NCBI GenBank assembly: GCA_019454985.1
Contig: JACFNF010000003.1
Coordinates: forward strand, 104,656-168,655
DNA length: 64,000 bases
From: Bacteroidales bacterium
Lineage (GTDB): Bacteria > Bacteroidota > Bacteroidia > Bacteroidales > F082
Reading direction: 5' to 3'
Part shown: piece by piece, positions 29,449-38,297 of the stretch
Numbering within the stretch: the stretch's first letter is position 1
Layout of the letters: every line of letters starts with the position of its first letter
Translations under genes and position numbers: made by a program
The notes under the pieces: generated by a model
The model's database searches: none
What the model saw: only the letters and a program-made list of their open reading frames with translations
What the model was told of the DNA's origin: nothing

Positions 29449-31875
29449 ATGTTTCAAAAAATTTTATTGTCGGCTGTCCTGATTCTGGGCAGCATGGGCG
29501 TAAACGGCCAACATCGCATTCATGGTAAAGTGGAAGATGCCCAATCGGGCGAAAGTCTTCCGGGAGCACACATCGCCATCATGCCGCAAGGAGGTCATTT
29601 GGTGAGCAATGCTTTTGGGAACTTTCGGTCAGCTCCCCTTAGCAGCGGATTTTATCGGTTGAAAGTGAGTTTTATAGGTTATCAAACTCAAACTAAAAAC
29701 ATTGATTTGGCACGTGACACGACTGTTGTGATTCATCTTCAGGCCGAATCGTTCATGAGTGATGAAGTAGTGGTGAAAGCCAGCCGTTTACCAAAAGACA
29801 ATCCTTACACATTCAGTGTTTTAAGCTCTTCTGATATTCAAAAAAACAATACCGGTGCCGATTTGCCATTTTTGTTACAGATGACTCCTTCGTTGGTTGC
29901 AGGCTCCGATGCCGGTACTGGGATTGGATACACCTCGCTCCGGATAAGGGGAACCGACCTAAACAGGATCAATGTTACCCTGAACGGCGTGCCAGTCAAC
30001 GATCCCGAATCGCACGATGTTTATTTTGTCAACCTCCCCGACCTTTCTTCTTCCATTGACAATATTCAGATTCAGCGCGGTGTTGGGTCATCTTCCAACG
30101 GAGCCGCAGCTTTTGGAGCTTCCATCAACATCAAAACTACCGAGAGTCAAAGCCAGGCATCGGCCAATATAAGCACAACTGCAGGAGCGTTCGGCACCTT
30201 GAAAAACAGTGCCCTTTTCAGTACTGGGATAGGAAAACAGGGTTTCTCGCTTGATGGCCGTCTGAGCCATATACGTTCGGATGGCTATGTTGATAGGGCT
30301 TGGGCACGCATGGGTTCGTTTTACCTTGCCGGAAACTGGGCAAGCGAAAAGACGATTGTCAAATTTCTTACAACAGGCGGAAAACAACAAACCTATCAGG
30401 CCTGGTATGGCATCCCGAAAGACAGCCTGTCAACCAACCGCACCTATAATCCCGCCGGCGAAATGTTAGACAGCAATGGAAGGTTCAAAGGCTTTTATGA
30501 TAATCAAACCGATAATTACCAGCAGGATTATTACCAGCTTCATTTTGCGCACCAATTCAATCCCGAAATTTTATTCACGGCGACGGCATTTTTAACCAAC
30601 GGAAAAGGCTATTATGAGAGCTATAAAAACAATCAAAAATTTAGCAATTATGGTTTTGGACCTGTTATCATTCAGAATGATACCATCCGCCGCAGCAATC
30701 TTGTCAACCAAAAATGGTTAGACAACCAATTTTATGGTACACAACTCAATGTGTCGCACACTTCCCGAATCACCGAAACTGTGTTCGGGGCTGGGTTGAA
30801 CAGATATGTTGGCGATCATTTTGGGTATATCATTTTTGCGGACATCTTTCCGGCTGAAAGTACGAAAGAGCCCTGGTATTTCAATACCGGCAATAAAACC
30901 GATTTCAATGTCTTTGCTAAAAGTTCCTGGAAAATGACCAGAAGCCTGAGCCTTTTTGCCGACCTGCAATACCGCAAGATAGATTATGTGATTGAGGGAA
31001 CGCACGACAATTTGATGGATATTTCGCAAACACATTATTTTAACTTTTTGAATCCCAAATTCGGATTTCTGTTTCGACTGACAAAAAACCTTGAAACTTA
31101 TGCCAATTATGCCATCTCGAACCGCGAACCCAACCGCTCCGTTTACAAAGATGCCAATCCGGGACAAGTGGTCAAACCGGAGCGCCTGACCGATATTGAA
31201 GTAGGCATAAAATACAACCGGGACAATCTGAAAATAGAATCAAACCTGTTTTATATGAATTACCGCGACCAGCTTGTGTTGACCGGCAAGATCAACAATG
31301 TTGGCGCTGCCGTGATGACCAATGTCCCCGAAAGTTACAGAGCTGGATGGGAAACTAATTTTTTAGCTGTTTTAAATCACCGCTTGTCGGTGAGCGGAAA
31401 CTGGGCGCTGAGCACAAACAAAATTAAACACTTTGTTGAATACGTGGACAATTGGAACTATTGGGATGATCCTGATAATCAACCCTATCAGTACGAAATC
31501 GAACGCCATAACACCAACATCAGCTTCTCACCGTCCTTTACGGCAGCCATTGGCATCAATTGGGAGCCGTTCAAACAAACAAACCTGCTTTATCAATCGC
31601 AATTTGTTGGTCGTCAATATATTGACAATACTTCCGACATAAGCAGAAGTCTCGATCCTTACCATACTGCCTCGCTCAACCTGAGCTATACCTGGCACGA
31701 CGTTATTTTTCCAAAAATGCAGCTTGGTTTGCAACTGAGCAACCTTTTCAATGCGAAATATGAAACCAATGCCTGGGTTTACCGCTATTATTACAATGGA
31801 GAGGCCGGGCAAACCGATGGTTATTTCCCGCAGGCCGGACTTCATTGGATGATACAACTCAATCTTGGATTCTAA
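29449..31875 (+). CDS. TonB-dependent outer membrane receptor, thiamin-regulated
   Basis: Beta-barrel receptor of 808 residues. A signal peptide (ends near VNGQ) precedes a carboxypeptidase-like domain (HRIHGKVEDAQSGESLPGAHI), then the plug (SLRIRGTDLNRINVTLNG, IQIQRGVGSSSNGAAAFGAS) and a 22-strand barrel ending in an aromatic residue (MIQLNLGF). The TPP riboswitch just upstream makes thiamin or a thiamin precursor the likely cargo; receptors of this kind under THI control are known in Bacteroidota. No pnuT or other thi gene follows, so the inner membrane partner is elsewhere. Confidence 0.92.
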   Translation: MFQKILLSAVLILGSMGVNGQHRIHGKVEDAQSGESLPGAHIAIMPQGGHLVSNAFGNFRSAPLSSGFYRLKVSFIGYQTQTKNIDLARDTTVVIHLQAESFMSDEVVVKASRLPKDNPYTFSVLSSSDIQKNNTGADLPFLLQMTPSLVAGSDAGTGIGYTSLRIRGTDLNRINVTLNGVPVNDPESHDVYFVNLPDLSSSIDNIQIQRGVGSSSNGAAAFGASINIKTTESQSQASANISTTAGAFGTLKNSALFSTGIGKQGFSLDGRLSHIRSDGYVDRAWARMGSFYLAGNWASEKTIVKFLTTGGKQQTYQAWYGIPKDSLSTNRTYNPAGEMLDSNGRFKGFYDNQTDNYQQDYYQLHFAHQFNPEILFTATAFLTNGKGYYESYKNNQKFSNYGFGPVIIQNDTIRRSNLVNQKWLDNQFYGTQLNVSHTSRITETVFGAGLNRYVGDHFGYIIFADIFPAESTKEPWYFNTGNKTDFNVFAKSSWKMTRSLSLFADLQYRKIDYVIEGTHDNLMDISQTHYFNFLNPKFGFLFRLTKNLETYANYAISNREPNRSVYKDANPGQVVKPERLTDIEVGIKYNRDNLKIESNLFYMNYRDQLVLTGKINNVGAAVMTNVPESYRAGWETNFLAVLNHRLSVSGNWALSTNKIKHFVEYVDNWNYWDDPDNQPYQYEIERHNTNISFSPSFTAAIGINWEPFKQTNLLYQSQFVGRQYIDNTSDISRSLDPYHTASLNLSYTWHDVIFPKMQLGLQLSNLFNAKYETNAWVYRYYYNGEAGQTDGYFPQAGLHWMIQLNLGF

Positions 31876-31920
31876 GCGCAAAATGACAATCATTCGATGA
31901 GTTTTAGGTCGAAAAAAGAA

Positions 31921-31952
31921 TTTGGTATTGAAGTAATTAAATTCTAATTTTG
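31921..31952 (+). promoter_or_regulatory. Promoter of the outer membrane porin-like gene
   Basis: TTTG (31921-31924), 20 bases, TAATTTTG (31945-31952): an exact match to the Bacteroidota consensus, 23 bases before the ATG at 31976. It shows that this gene is not simply read through from the thiamin receptor. Confidence 0.75.
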
Positions 31953-31975
31953 CTGAAACTTTAAACGCACAGGAT

Positions 31976-33265
31976 ATGAACAGGGATCACATTTTCAGAT
32001 TGTTACTTCTTTTAATGTTCATGATTTCGGCTTCTTTTGGCCGTCTTCAGGCTCAGTTTACACTTCAGGCCGAGCTTCGGCCAAGGGTTGAATATCGTCA
32101 CGGCTATAAGAGCCTCCCACCAACCGACGCCCAACCTGGTTTTCAGATTTCGCAGCGCACACGCCTGAAGGCAGGCTACGATATCAAGGGTTTGAAGATG
32201 GGTCTGAGCCTTCAGGATGTAAGACTTTGGGGCGAAACGCCACAGCTCACTTCGGTTTCGAACCGTTTCATGCTCCATGAAGCCTGGGCCGAACTGGCAC
32301 TTTCTGAACACAGCAGCCTGAAAATGGGCCGGCAGGAACTTGTTTATGACGATGCACGGCTTTTTGGAAACGGAGATTGGGGACAGGCAGCCCGCTCTCA
32401 CGATCTGCTGCTTTTTAAATATGAAAGAGGCTTCAGTCTTCATATTGGTGCGGCTTACAACCAAAGCAGCGACCTCCTCTTCGGATCAACCTACAAGATG
32501 ACAAATAATTACAAAACACTTCAGTTTGGCCGCCTGAATGGGAAAATTGGCGTGGTCAATGCCAGTTTTTTGTTTATCAACAATGGGATGGAATACAAAT
32601 ACACGGAAAACAATACCGATAAGTACAAAACTGTGTTTAGCCAAACCTTTGGAACACATCTGAAACATGAAGCCAGCCGGGGAAAAATATATGCCAATGC
32701 ATTCTATTCAGTTGGCAAAGACGCATCAGATCGCGAACTTTCGGCATACAATCTCATGCTGGGCGGCGACCTCAAGCTGAACAAAAACTTTGATACCGGA
32801 ATAGGCTACGAACTACTTTCAGGAACGAGCCAGCGCGAAGCACTCAATAACCCAACCTATACGAACCACAGTTTCAGCCCTTTATATGGAACGACCCACA
32901 AGTTCAACGGTTTTATGGACTATTTTTATTCAGGAAACCATCTGAACAGTGTGGGATTGCACGATATTTTTGCTTCTGTAACAACCCGAGGTAAAAAATC
33001 GTCACTTCAACTTGCCATGCACATTTTTGCAGCTGCCAATGAAGTGTTGAAGGCCAATTCCATTAATGAAACCATGGATTCCTATCTTGGTACTGAATTT
33101 GACTTAACGTTTACACATAAAGTGAACGATATCACCAATTTAACGGCTGGATATTCTCAGATGTTTGGCAGCGAAACATTGGCAAAACTCAATGGAGGCG
33201 ACACGAAAGAGTTAAGCAACTGGTTTTATGTGATGATATCTTTTAAACCAATTTTTCTGAAATAA
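31976..33265 (+). CDS. Outer membrane beta-barrel protein, alginate-export-like
   Basis: Exported protein of 429 residues; the signal peptide ends at GRLQAQ. Alternating hydrophobic strands run through the whole length (SSLKMGRQELVYDDARLFGN, FDTGIGYELLSGTSQRE, TNLTAGYSQMFGSE) and the last residues (MISFKPIFLK) close a barrel. The RQELVYDD segment and size resemble the alginate export porin family; those proteins in Bacteroidota have varied or unknown substrates. It has its own promoter, so no tie to thiamin is implied. Confidence 0.75.
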   Translation: MNRDHIFRLLLLLMFMISASFGRLQAQFTLQAELRPRVEYRHGYKSLPPTDAQPGFQISQRTRLKAGYDIKGLKMGLSLQDVRLWGETPQLTSVSNRFMLHEAWAELALSEHSSLKMGRQELVYDDARLFGNGDWGQAARSHDLLLFKYERGFSLHIGAAYNQSSDLLFGSTYKMTNNYKTLQFGRLNGKIGVVNASFLFINNGMEYKYTENNTDKYKTVFSQTFGTHLKHEASRGKIYANAFYSVGKDASDRELSAYNLMLGGDLKLNKNFDTGIGYELLSGTSQREALNNPTYTNHSFSPLYGTTHKFNGFMDYFYSGNHLNSVGLHDIFASVTTRGKKSSLQLAMHIFAAANEVLKANSINETMDSYLGTEFDLTFTHKVNDITNLTAGYSQMFGSETLAKLNGGDTKELSNWFYVMISFKPIFLK

Positions 33266-33380
33266 TTATCAAACCTAATTTTTAAAGTTTAAGTCATCGT
33301 TCTGTTTTTAATATCACATAACGGTGGCTTTATTTTATCTGTTTTCAAAATTTTTCTAACAATTTTTTCCTTTAAATCAA

Positions 33381-33406
33381 AAATTGTGTTAATATTTTCA
33401 CAATTT
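33381..33406. promoter_or_regulatory. Inverted repeat before the OsmC gene
   Basis: AAATTGTG (33381-33388) and CACAATTT (33399-33406) are a perfect 8-base inverted repeat with a 10-base AT spacer. It sits 14 bases upstream of the OsmC -7 box, where a regulator could act. The spacing is two bases longer than a CRP/FNR-family site (TGTGA-N6-TCACA). Confidence 0.4.
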
Positions 33407-33419
33407 AAAAAATTATCCC

Positions 33420-33427
33420 TATTTTTG
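33420..33427 (+). promoter_or_regulatory. Probable -7 promoter element of the OsmC gene
   Basis: TATTTTTG fits TAnnTTTG. The -33 position shows only TTTC, so the promoter may depend on an activator. The predicted leader to the ATG at 33510 is about 75 bases. Confidence 0.5.
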
Positions 33428-33509
33428 TACCGAAATTAAAAGGGTGAAAAACAGGTCCTTTCACTCTTAATTAAGTTCTTTTACGGACCGCTTAAAAAAT
33501 ATTTTAATT

Positions 33510-33959
33510 ATGGCTATTACAAAAGTTAGCGTAAAATCAGTTTTACACGAAGGATTTAAGATTGATGTCACGGCATCGCACAACTATGTGATTGATCAGC
33601 CTATAGCCGGTGGCGGCACCAATGCAGGCCCCAACCCGCTTGAAGTTTTCCTGTCGAGCCTTGCTGCTTGTGTTTGTACACTTGGCCGCATCATCGCCAA
33701 TCAGAAAAAAATTAACTTGAGGAGTATCGAAGCCCATACCGAAGGCGATATTGACAAGGATTTCCTCTTGGGGAAAACCACCGAAGGCCGTGCCGGTTTT
33801 ACCGAAATCCGCACCATTGTGACCATTGATGCTGACCTCACGGAAGAAGAAAAAGTAGAATTTCTTCATGAAATAGAACGTCGTTGCCCCATTGCCGATA
33901 ATATTGCGCTTACGACAAAGGTTGTCGCCCAAGTTTCCACAGAAGAATTGGTCAAATAA
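33510..33959 (+). CDS. OsmC family peroxide-defence protein
   Basis: Protein of 149 residues of the OsmC/Ohr fold. The two redox cysteines are in SSLAACVCTLG and ERRCPIADN, and GGTNAGPNPLEVFLSSLA is the usual first motif. OsmC proteins reduce organic hydroperoxides; this one is closer to the general OsmC group than to Ohr by its motifs, which is a judgement by eye. It is a single gene with its own promoter and terminator. Confidence 0.88.
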   Translation: MAITKVSVKSVLHEGFKIDVTASHNYVIDQPIAGGGTNAGPNPLEVFLSSLAACVCTLGRIIANQKKINLRSIEAHTEGDIDKDFLLGKTTEGRAGFTEIRTIVTIDADLTEEEKVEFLHEIERRCPIADNIALTTKVVAQVSTEELVK

Positions 33960-34004
33960 TAAAGCTAAACCTAAGCGGAGGCCTTTAATCAAATTAAAAC
34001 GCAG

Positions 34005-34035
34005 AAGGTGTCGGAGAAGTCCGGCACCTTTTTTT
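34005..34035 (+). terminator. Terminator after the OsmC gene
   Basis: AAGGTGTCGGA (34005-34015) pairs with TCCGGCACCTT (34020-34030) with one G-U pair and a four-base loop GAAG, followed by TTTTT. Confidence 0.9.
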
Positions 34036-34125
34036 ACATTTCTCAAAACTCGAAATGTGCTTCACCTTTTCTTGTTTAATAAATACCGGCAAATGAGTTG
34101 GCCGCCAAAGTCGAAACAAAAAAAA

Positions 34126-34133
34126 TATTTTTG
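34126..34133 (+). promoter_or_regulatory. Probable -7 element of the DHA2 exporter gene
   Basis: TATTTTTG fits TAnnTTTG, 29 bases before the ATG. The nearest TTG (34098-34100) is 25 bases away, a little far. Confidence 0.45.
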
Positions 34134-34162
34134 CAACCTCATTTGCTAATTCTGCTAACCCG

Positions 34163-35680
34163 ATGAGCTATACGACCAAAACTGACGAAAAGGCGCAGGG
34201 ACGAGGCTGGATTTTGGCAGCGCTAATGTTTACCACGATGCTTGCCGCCATGGACACCACCATTGTTTCGACAGCTATTCCACACATTGTAGGTGATTTA
34301 GGCGGATTTTCGCTGTTTAGTTGGGTTTATTCGGTTTATCTGCTGGCTCAAACGGTTACGATTCCGCTCTATGGGAAGTTGGCCGATTTGTTTGGCCGCA
34401 AGCCCGTGCTAATCGTTGGTACTGTGATCTTTCTGATTGGCTCGGCGCTTTCGGCAGCAGCATGGGATATGCCATCGCTGGTTATTTTTCGGGGTGTTCA
34501 GGGTTTGGGTGCAGGCTCCATCATGGCCACGGTGAACACTTTGGCCGGTGATTTGTATTCGGTTCGCGAACGCGCCTATATTCAGGGCTGGCTCTCAAGT
34601 GTTTGGGGCATGGCCGCCATTCTTGGCCCTTCGCTTGGCGGTGCCTTGGCTGAATATGTTTCGTGGAGATGGATATTCCTGATCAATATTCCTGTGGGAT
34701 TGATTGCCATTGCATTGCTGATGCTTTTTTTGAAAGAGAAAGTGGTCAAACGGCAACATCATCTCGACTTTGTCGGAGCAGGGCTCATGTTGGCCTCAGG
34801 TATGTTGCTGATATTCACCCTGATGCAGTCGGGGCAATCATGGCCCTGGTTTTCTGTCATCGGGATCACGATGATGGCAATCTCGGTTTTACTCATCATG
34901 GTAACTATCCGTTTCGAGAAACGCAGCCCCGAGCCTGTGATGCCCGACTGGATTTGGCGCAACAGGATATTGGCCGGTTCCAATTTAGCCATGATCGGAA
35001 TGGGCGCCATTATGATTGGGCCGAGTATGTATCTTCCGGTGTTTTCGCAATCCGTTTTGGGAGTGGGCGCCATCGCAGCGGGGCTTATTCTGGGAAGTAT
35101 GACCATTGGTTGGCCTGTGGCATCCTCTTTCTCGGGCCGAGCCTATCTCAGGATTGGTTTTCGCAACACAGCAGCCATTGGTGCGGCCGTCATCGGCCTG
35201 GCTTCTCTCGGCTTCGCGTTGATGCCCTACGAGGCTTCACCCTGGATGCTTGTGGCCAATCATGTGATACTAGGTGCCGGATTTGGGCTGCTTTCAACAC
35301 CAACCTTAGTCGGTATCCAGTCTATTGTACCCTGGAAACAGCGGGGTGTGGTTACAGGCGGAAATATGTTTTCGCGCTATCTGGGCCAAAGCATAGGTGC
35401 AGCAATTCTGGGCGGAGTTTTCAATGCTTCCATGCGAAACGATCTGATTAAAGCTCCAAAACCCATTAAAAACCAATTACCGCAAGAAGTGAATGACGTG
35501 ATTGACGTTCTGCAATCGGGTGTTGCCGGCAACGAATCGAGCGATTATCTCAAACACGCTTTTTACATCGCCACACATCATGTGTATGGAACGATGGCTC
35601 TATTAGCCTTCCTGACATTGGTAGTATTGCTGTTTCTTCCGGCACGCTATCCACTTGCCGAAGACGAAAAAGACAGCTGA
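34163..35680 (+). CDS. Drug:proton antiporter of the DHA2 (EmrB/QacA) family, 14 helices
   Basis: Membrane exporter of 505 residues. The start of helix 1 (AAMDTTIVSTAIPHI) carries the DHA2 motif with acidic Asp, loop 2-3 is GKLADLFGRKPVLI, and helix 5 has the antiporter motif ILGPSLGGAL. About 14 hydrophobic segments fit EmrB/QacA. Substrates are unknown; no EmrA-type adaptor gene lies nearby. The DUF302 gene converges on it with a gap of nine bases. Confidence 0.9.
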   Translation: MSYTTKTDEKAQGRGWILAALMFTTMLAAMDTTIVSTAIPHIVGDLGGFSLFSWVYSVYLLAQTVTIPLYGKLADLFGRKPVLIVGTVIFLIGSALSAAAWDMPSLVIFRGVQGLGAGSIMATVNTLAGDLYSVRERAYIQGWLSSVWGMAAILGPSLGGALAEYVSWRWIFLINIPVGLIAIALLMLFLKEKVVKRQHHLDFVGAGLMLASGMLLIFTLMQSGQSWPWFSVIGITMMAISVLLIMVTIRFEKRSPEPVMPDWIWRNRILAGSNLAMIGMGAIMIGPSMYLPVFSQSVLGVGAIAAGLILGSMTIGWPVASSFSGRAYLRIGFRNTAAIGAAVIGLASLGFALMPYEASPWMLVANHVILGAGFGLLSTPTLVGIQSIVPWKQRGVVTGGNMFSRYLGQSIGAAILGGVFNASMRNDLIKAPKPIKNQLPQEVNDVIDVLQSGVAGNESSDYLKHAFYIATHHVYGTMALLAFLTLVVLLFLPARYPLAEDEKDS

Positions 35681-35689
35681 AGAATCTTC

Positions 35690-36076
35690 TTACAGATTCG
35701 CGACCACTCGTATTAACTTTTCACGCACTTCGGCAGCCACCAAAGCCAGTTGTTGATTTTCAATTGCCTGCATGGAGGCTACCGGATCAACTGCCGAAAC
35801 TTCAACTTCTCCCCTATCATTTTGTTGCATGATGACATTACAGGGCAGCATTGTGCCAATATATTTTTCAGATTGAAGGGCTTTGTGGGCAAAAACGGGA
35901 TTGCACGCGCCAAGGATGACATAAGGCCTGAAGTCCACACCTAATTTTGCTTTCAGAGTGGCCTGCACATTGATTTCGGTAAGAATTCCAAAACCTTCAT
36001 CTTTCAAAGCGCTTTCTATTTTCTGACGAGCTTCGTCCCAGGAGCAGCTCAGTACAGTTGAAAAATGGTATGACAT
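35690..36076 (-). CDS. DUF302 family protein
   Basis: Protein of 128 residues. EARQKIESALKDEGFGILTEINVQATLKAKLG and YVILGACNPVFAHKALQ, MLPCNVIMQQ are the DUF302 hallmarks; these are quoted in part, key pieces being ALKDEGFGILTEI and LGACNP. Function is unknown in the family, though members often sit near sulfur and redox genes. It is divergent from the CuA subunit gene and the two share a 227-base control region. Confidence 0.85.
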   Translation of the reverse strand: MSYHFSTVLSCSWDEARQKIESALKDEGFGILTEINVQATLKAKLGVDFRPYVILGACNPVFAHKALQSEKYIGTMLPCNVIMQQNDRGEVEVSAVDPVASMQAIENQQLALVAAEVREKLIRVVANL

Positions 36077-36215
36077 AGTTGCTTAAATTTATAAACAGAC
36101 AACAAGTGCCGTGGTAAAAAGTTCAATAAGTCGAATATTGCAAACGTCTGGGAAATTTGCAGTAGCTTTCTTATTTTTTTGTTAAAAATAACATTTTTTT
36201 TTGTTGAAATAATCC

Positions 36216-36233
36216 AGATTATAAAAATAATCT
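36216..36233. promoter_or_regulatory. Inverted repeat between the DUF302 and CuA subunit genes
   Basis: AGATTAT (36216-36222), AAAA, ATAATCT (36227-36233): perfect 7-base arms with a 4-base spacer, 70 bases before the CuA subunit ATG. No TAnnTTTG box is visible between it and the gene. Confidence 0.35.
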
Positions 36234-36303
36234 TTCTTTTACCGAAATACTTAAATACAATGTACTCCGATTCTCTAATCACAACTCTCAAACGTTTTTT
36301 ACT

Positions 36304-36855
36304 ATGCAGTACTCGATTTTGATGTTGTTTTTTGTGCTTGCAGCTCTGCTTGTGGGCATTTTCCTCTATGTGTTTCTTTCGTCGCGACAAAGTAACGGGC
36401 AATTAACCGGGATGGCCAATGCGCTTCAAAAGCGGTTTTGGTTTGTGCTGATTCTGTTTTCAATTCTTGCAATTTTCGCTTCGGTCACAATCCCAAAATC
36501 GCCGTATTTTCTTTTTTCGGGCGAACAGCCTTCAAAAGTGGTTTATGTGGCAGCCCGACAGTTTTATTATGTGATGTCGTATCAGGCCATTGATCCGGCC
36601 AGCCCGACGGGTGAATCTTCTATTGAGCTCAATACCAATGAATTGGTAGAGTTTCGTGTAACAAGCCTTGACGTAAATCACGGTTTTGCCATTTACAGTC
36701 CGCACAACGAGTTGATCGCGCAGACGCAGGCTATGCCAGGTTATGTGAACCGACTGCGTTGGAAGTTTTCCGAACCCGGACTCTACACCGTGTATTGCCT
36801 AGAATATTGCGGAATGGCGCATCAAGCAATGAAAACAACAATCACCGTTAAATAG
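36304..36855 (+). CDS. Heme-copper reductase subunit II with CuA site
   Basis: Protein of 183 residues with two N-terminal helices (about 5-25 and 45-62) and a periplasmic cupredoxin domain. The CuA ligands are complete: His126 (VNHGF), Cys165, Glu167 carbonyl, Cys169, His173 and Met176 in CLEYCGMAHQAM. It accepts electrons from a soluble donor such as cytochrome c and passes them to subunit I, encoded eight bases downstream. There is no fused cytochrome c domain. The context suggests a nitric oxide reductase rather than an oxidase (see subunit I). Confidence 0.88.
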   Translation: MQYSILMLFFVLAALLVGIFLYVFLSSRQSNGQLTGMANALQKRFWFVLILFSILAIFASVTIPKSPYFLFSGEQPSKVVYVAARQFYYVMSYQAIDPASPTGESSIELNTNELVEFRVTSLDVNHGFAIYSPHNELIAQTQAMPGYVNRLRWKFSEPGLYTVYCLEYCGMAHQAMKTTITVK

Positions 36856-36863
36856 GAAAAATC

Positions 36864-38297
36864 ATGGAAACAACACGTTTTAACAAAATAACATCCCTTT
36901 GGATCATTACTGTTTTGGTTCTGTTTGTCGTGGCCATCACCCTTGGCATCATCATGCGACTCAATCAGAGTGAACTTATTACTGTTTCGCCGATCACTTT
37001 TTATACTGATATGACGGTTCACGGCCTTACAATGATTGGAATCTGGTTTGTTGCCGGTATGGCAGCCGTGAATTTCATTATGGAGCGGTATGTAAAAACG
37101 AGCCATGGGGTCAACGTTTTTGCCTATGTGATGACTGTTGTCGGGGTTTTATTGCTTTGGGCTTCCACCTTCTTCGGACGGTTTCACGCAGGTTGGACAT
37201 TTTTGTATCCCCTACCCTTCAAGGTAATGTGGAAGAGCTGGGCAACGCCGACTTTTTATTTTTCGCTGGCAGTGTTGGGCGTTGGCTGGTTAGTCTGGTG
37301 TCTGAGCCTCGTATCTTCATTGCTGAAAAAATATTCCTTAAAGGAGGTATTCGCATGGCAACATTTCTCAAAAAACCCAAAAACAGAAACACCGCCTTTT
37401 GTGCTCATCGCCATGATCAGTCTGGTTGGAATCATCACCTGTTTGTTGGCCGCAGTCATTCTTTTAGTCTTGACATTTGCTGAGTATTATTCCAAAGGCA
37501 GCTTTGTAAATGATGCCCTGCTGATGAAAAACCTGACGTATTTTTTTGGGCATACCATCGCCAATGAGATGTTGTATCTGGGTCTTGCCATTCTGTATGA
37601 GCTGTTTTCGGAAATCAGTGGCCGCCCAAAATGGAAAACTACCTGGTATGTGGCTTTGGCATGGAATTTCACTTTGATTTTTATCCTCACCGCCTTTTTC
37701 CATCATTTATACATGGACTTTGTACAGCCAGAAGGATTCCAGATTATCGGGCAAATAGCATCCTATTCGGCCAGTCTGCCCGCCGCCGGTGTCACCGTTT
37801 TCAGTGTGATTGTAGCTGTTTACCGGACAAAGATCAATTGGTCGCTGGCCAATCTGCTGTTCTTTTTAGGCGTTACGGGCTGGGTTATCGGTGGTATTGG
37901 GGCAGTGATTGACGCCACCATATCAAACAACTTCATTTTGCACAACACCTTATGGGTTCCGGCGCATTTTCACACCTACAACGCCTTAGGGAATGTACTG
38001 TTTAGCCTGGCATTCTTCCAATGGTTTTCAGCCAAATATGGAGGGGGCAGTCAAAGGTGGTCGAAGGTTGTTTTATGGCTCTTGCTGATTGGTGGAATTG
38101 GATTTTTAACTGCATTTTATATTGGCGGAGCCGACTCCATTCCAAGGCGTTACAGCTCCTATCCTGAAGTGTTTGCCACAGCTAAAACCCTTGCTGCTTT
38201 CGGCGCTCTTTTTGCCACAGTTTACCTGAGCGGGGTTTTAGTGTTTTTTGTCAATATCAGTAAACGATGTTTAAAAATTTTGTTGCAGCGTTCATAA
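36864..38297 (+). CDS. Heme-copper superfamily catalytic subunit, probable non-canonical NO reductase
   Basis: Integral membrane protein of 477 residues with about 12 helices. All six metal-binding histidines can be placed: His53 (TVHGLTM, low-spin heme), His230 (FFGHT, CuB/FeB), His280-His281 (FFHHLYMD, CuB/FeB), His368 and His370 (PAHFHTY, the two hemes). Oxygen reductases of the A and B types have Tyr four residues after the first CuB histidine; here that position is Asn234, followed by Glu235. Loss of this tyrosine and gain of acidic residues is typical of NO reductases. The neighbours (RIC protein, DUF2249 proteins, Rrf2 regulator) support NO chemistry. The exact NOR subclass cannot be fixed by eye. 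Confidence 0.78.
   Translation: METTRFNKITSLWIITVLVLFVVAITLGIIMRLNQSELITVSPITFYTDMTVHGLTMIGIWFVAGMAAVNFIMERYVKTSHGVNVFAYVMTVVGVLLLWASTFFGRFHAGWTFLYPLPFKVMWKSWATPTFYFSLAVLGVGWLVWCLSLVSSLLKKYSLKEVFAWQHFSKNPKTETPPFVLIAMISLVGIITCLLAAVILLVLTFAEYYSKGSFVNDALLMKNLTYFFGHTIANEMLYLGLAILYELFSEISGRPKWKTTWYVALAWNFTLIFILTAFFHHLYMDFVQPEGFQIIGQIASYSASLPAAGVTVFSVIVAVYRTKINWSLANLLFFLGVTGWVIGGIGAVIDATISNNFILHNTLWVPAHFHTYNALGNVLFSLAFFQWFSAKYGGGSQRWSKVVLWLLLIGGIGFLTAFYIGGADSIPRRYSSYPEVFATAKTLAAFGALFATVYLSGVLVFFVNISKRCLKILLQRS

Noticed and set aside
33381..33406. Classical CRP/FNR-type binding site
   Set aside because: The spacer between the half sites is two bases too long for TGTGA-N6-TCACA, so it is listed only as an inverted repeat.
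34663..35451. Open frame of 262 codons in another frame of the DHA2 exporter gene
   Set aside because: The exporter frame has complete family motifs over the same bases; this frame has none.
36864..38297. Ordinary cytochrome c oxidase subunit I
   Set aside because: The HPEVY motif with its active-site tyrosine is replaced by HTIANE.
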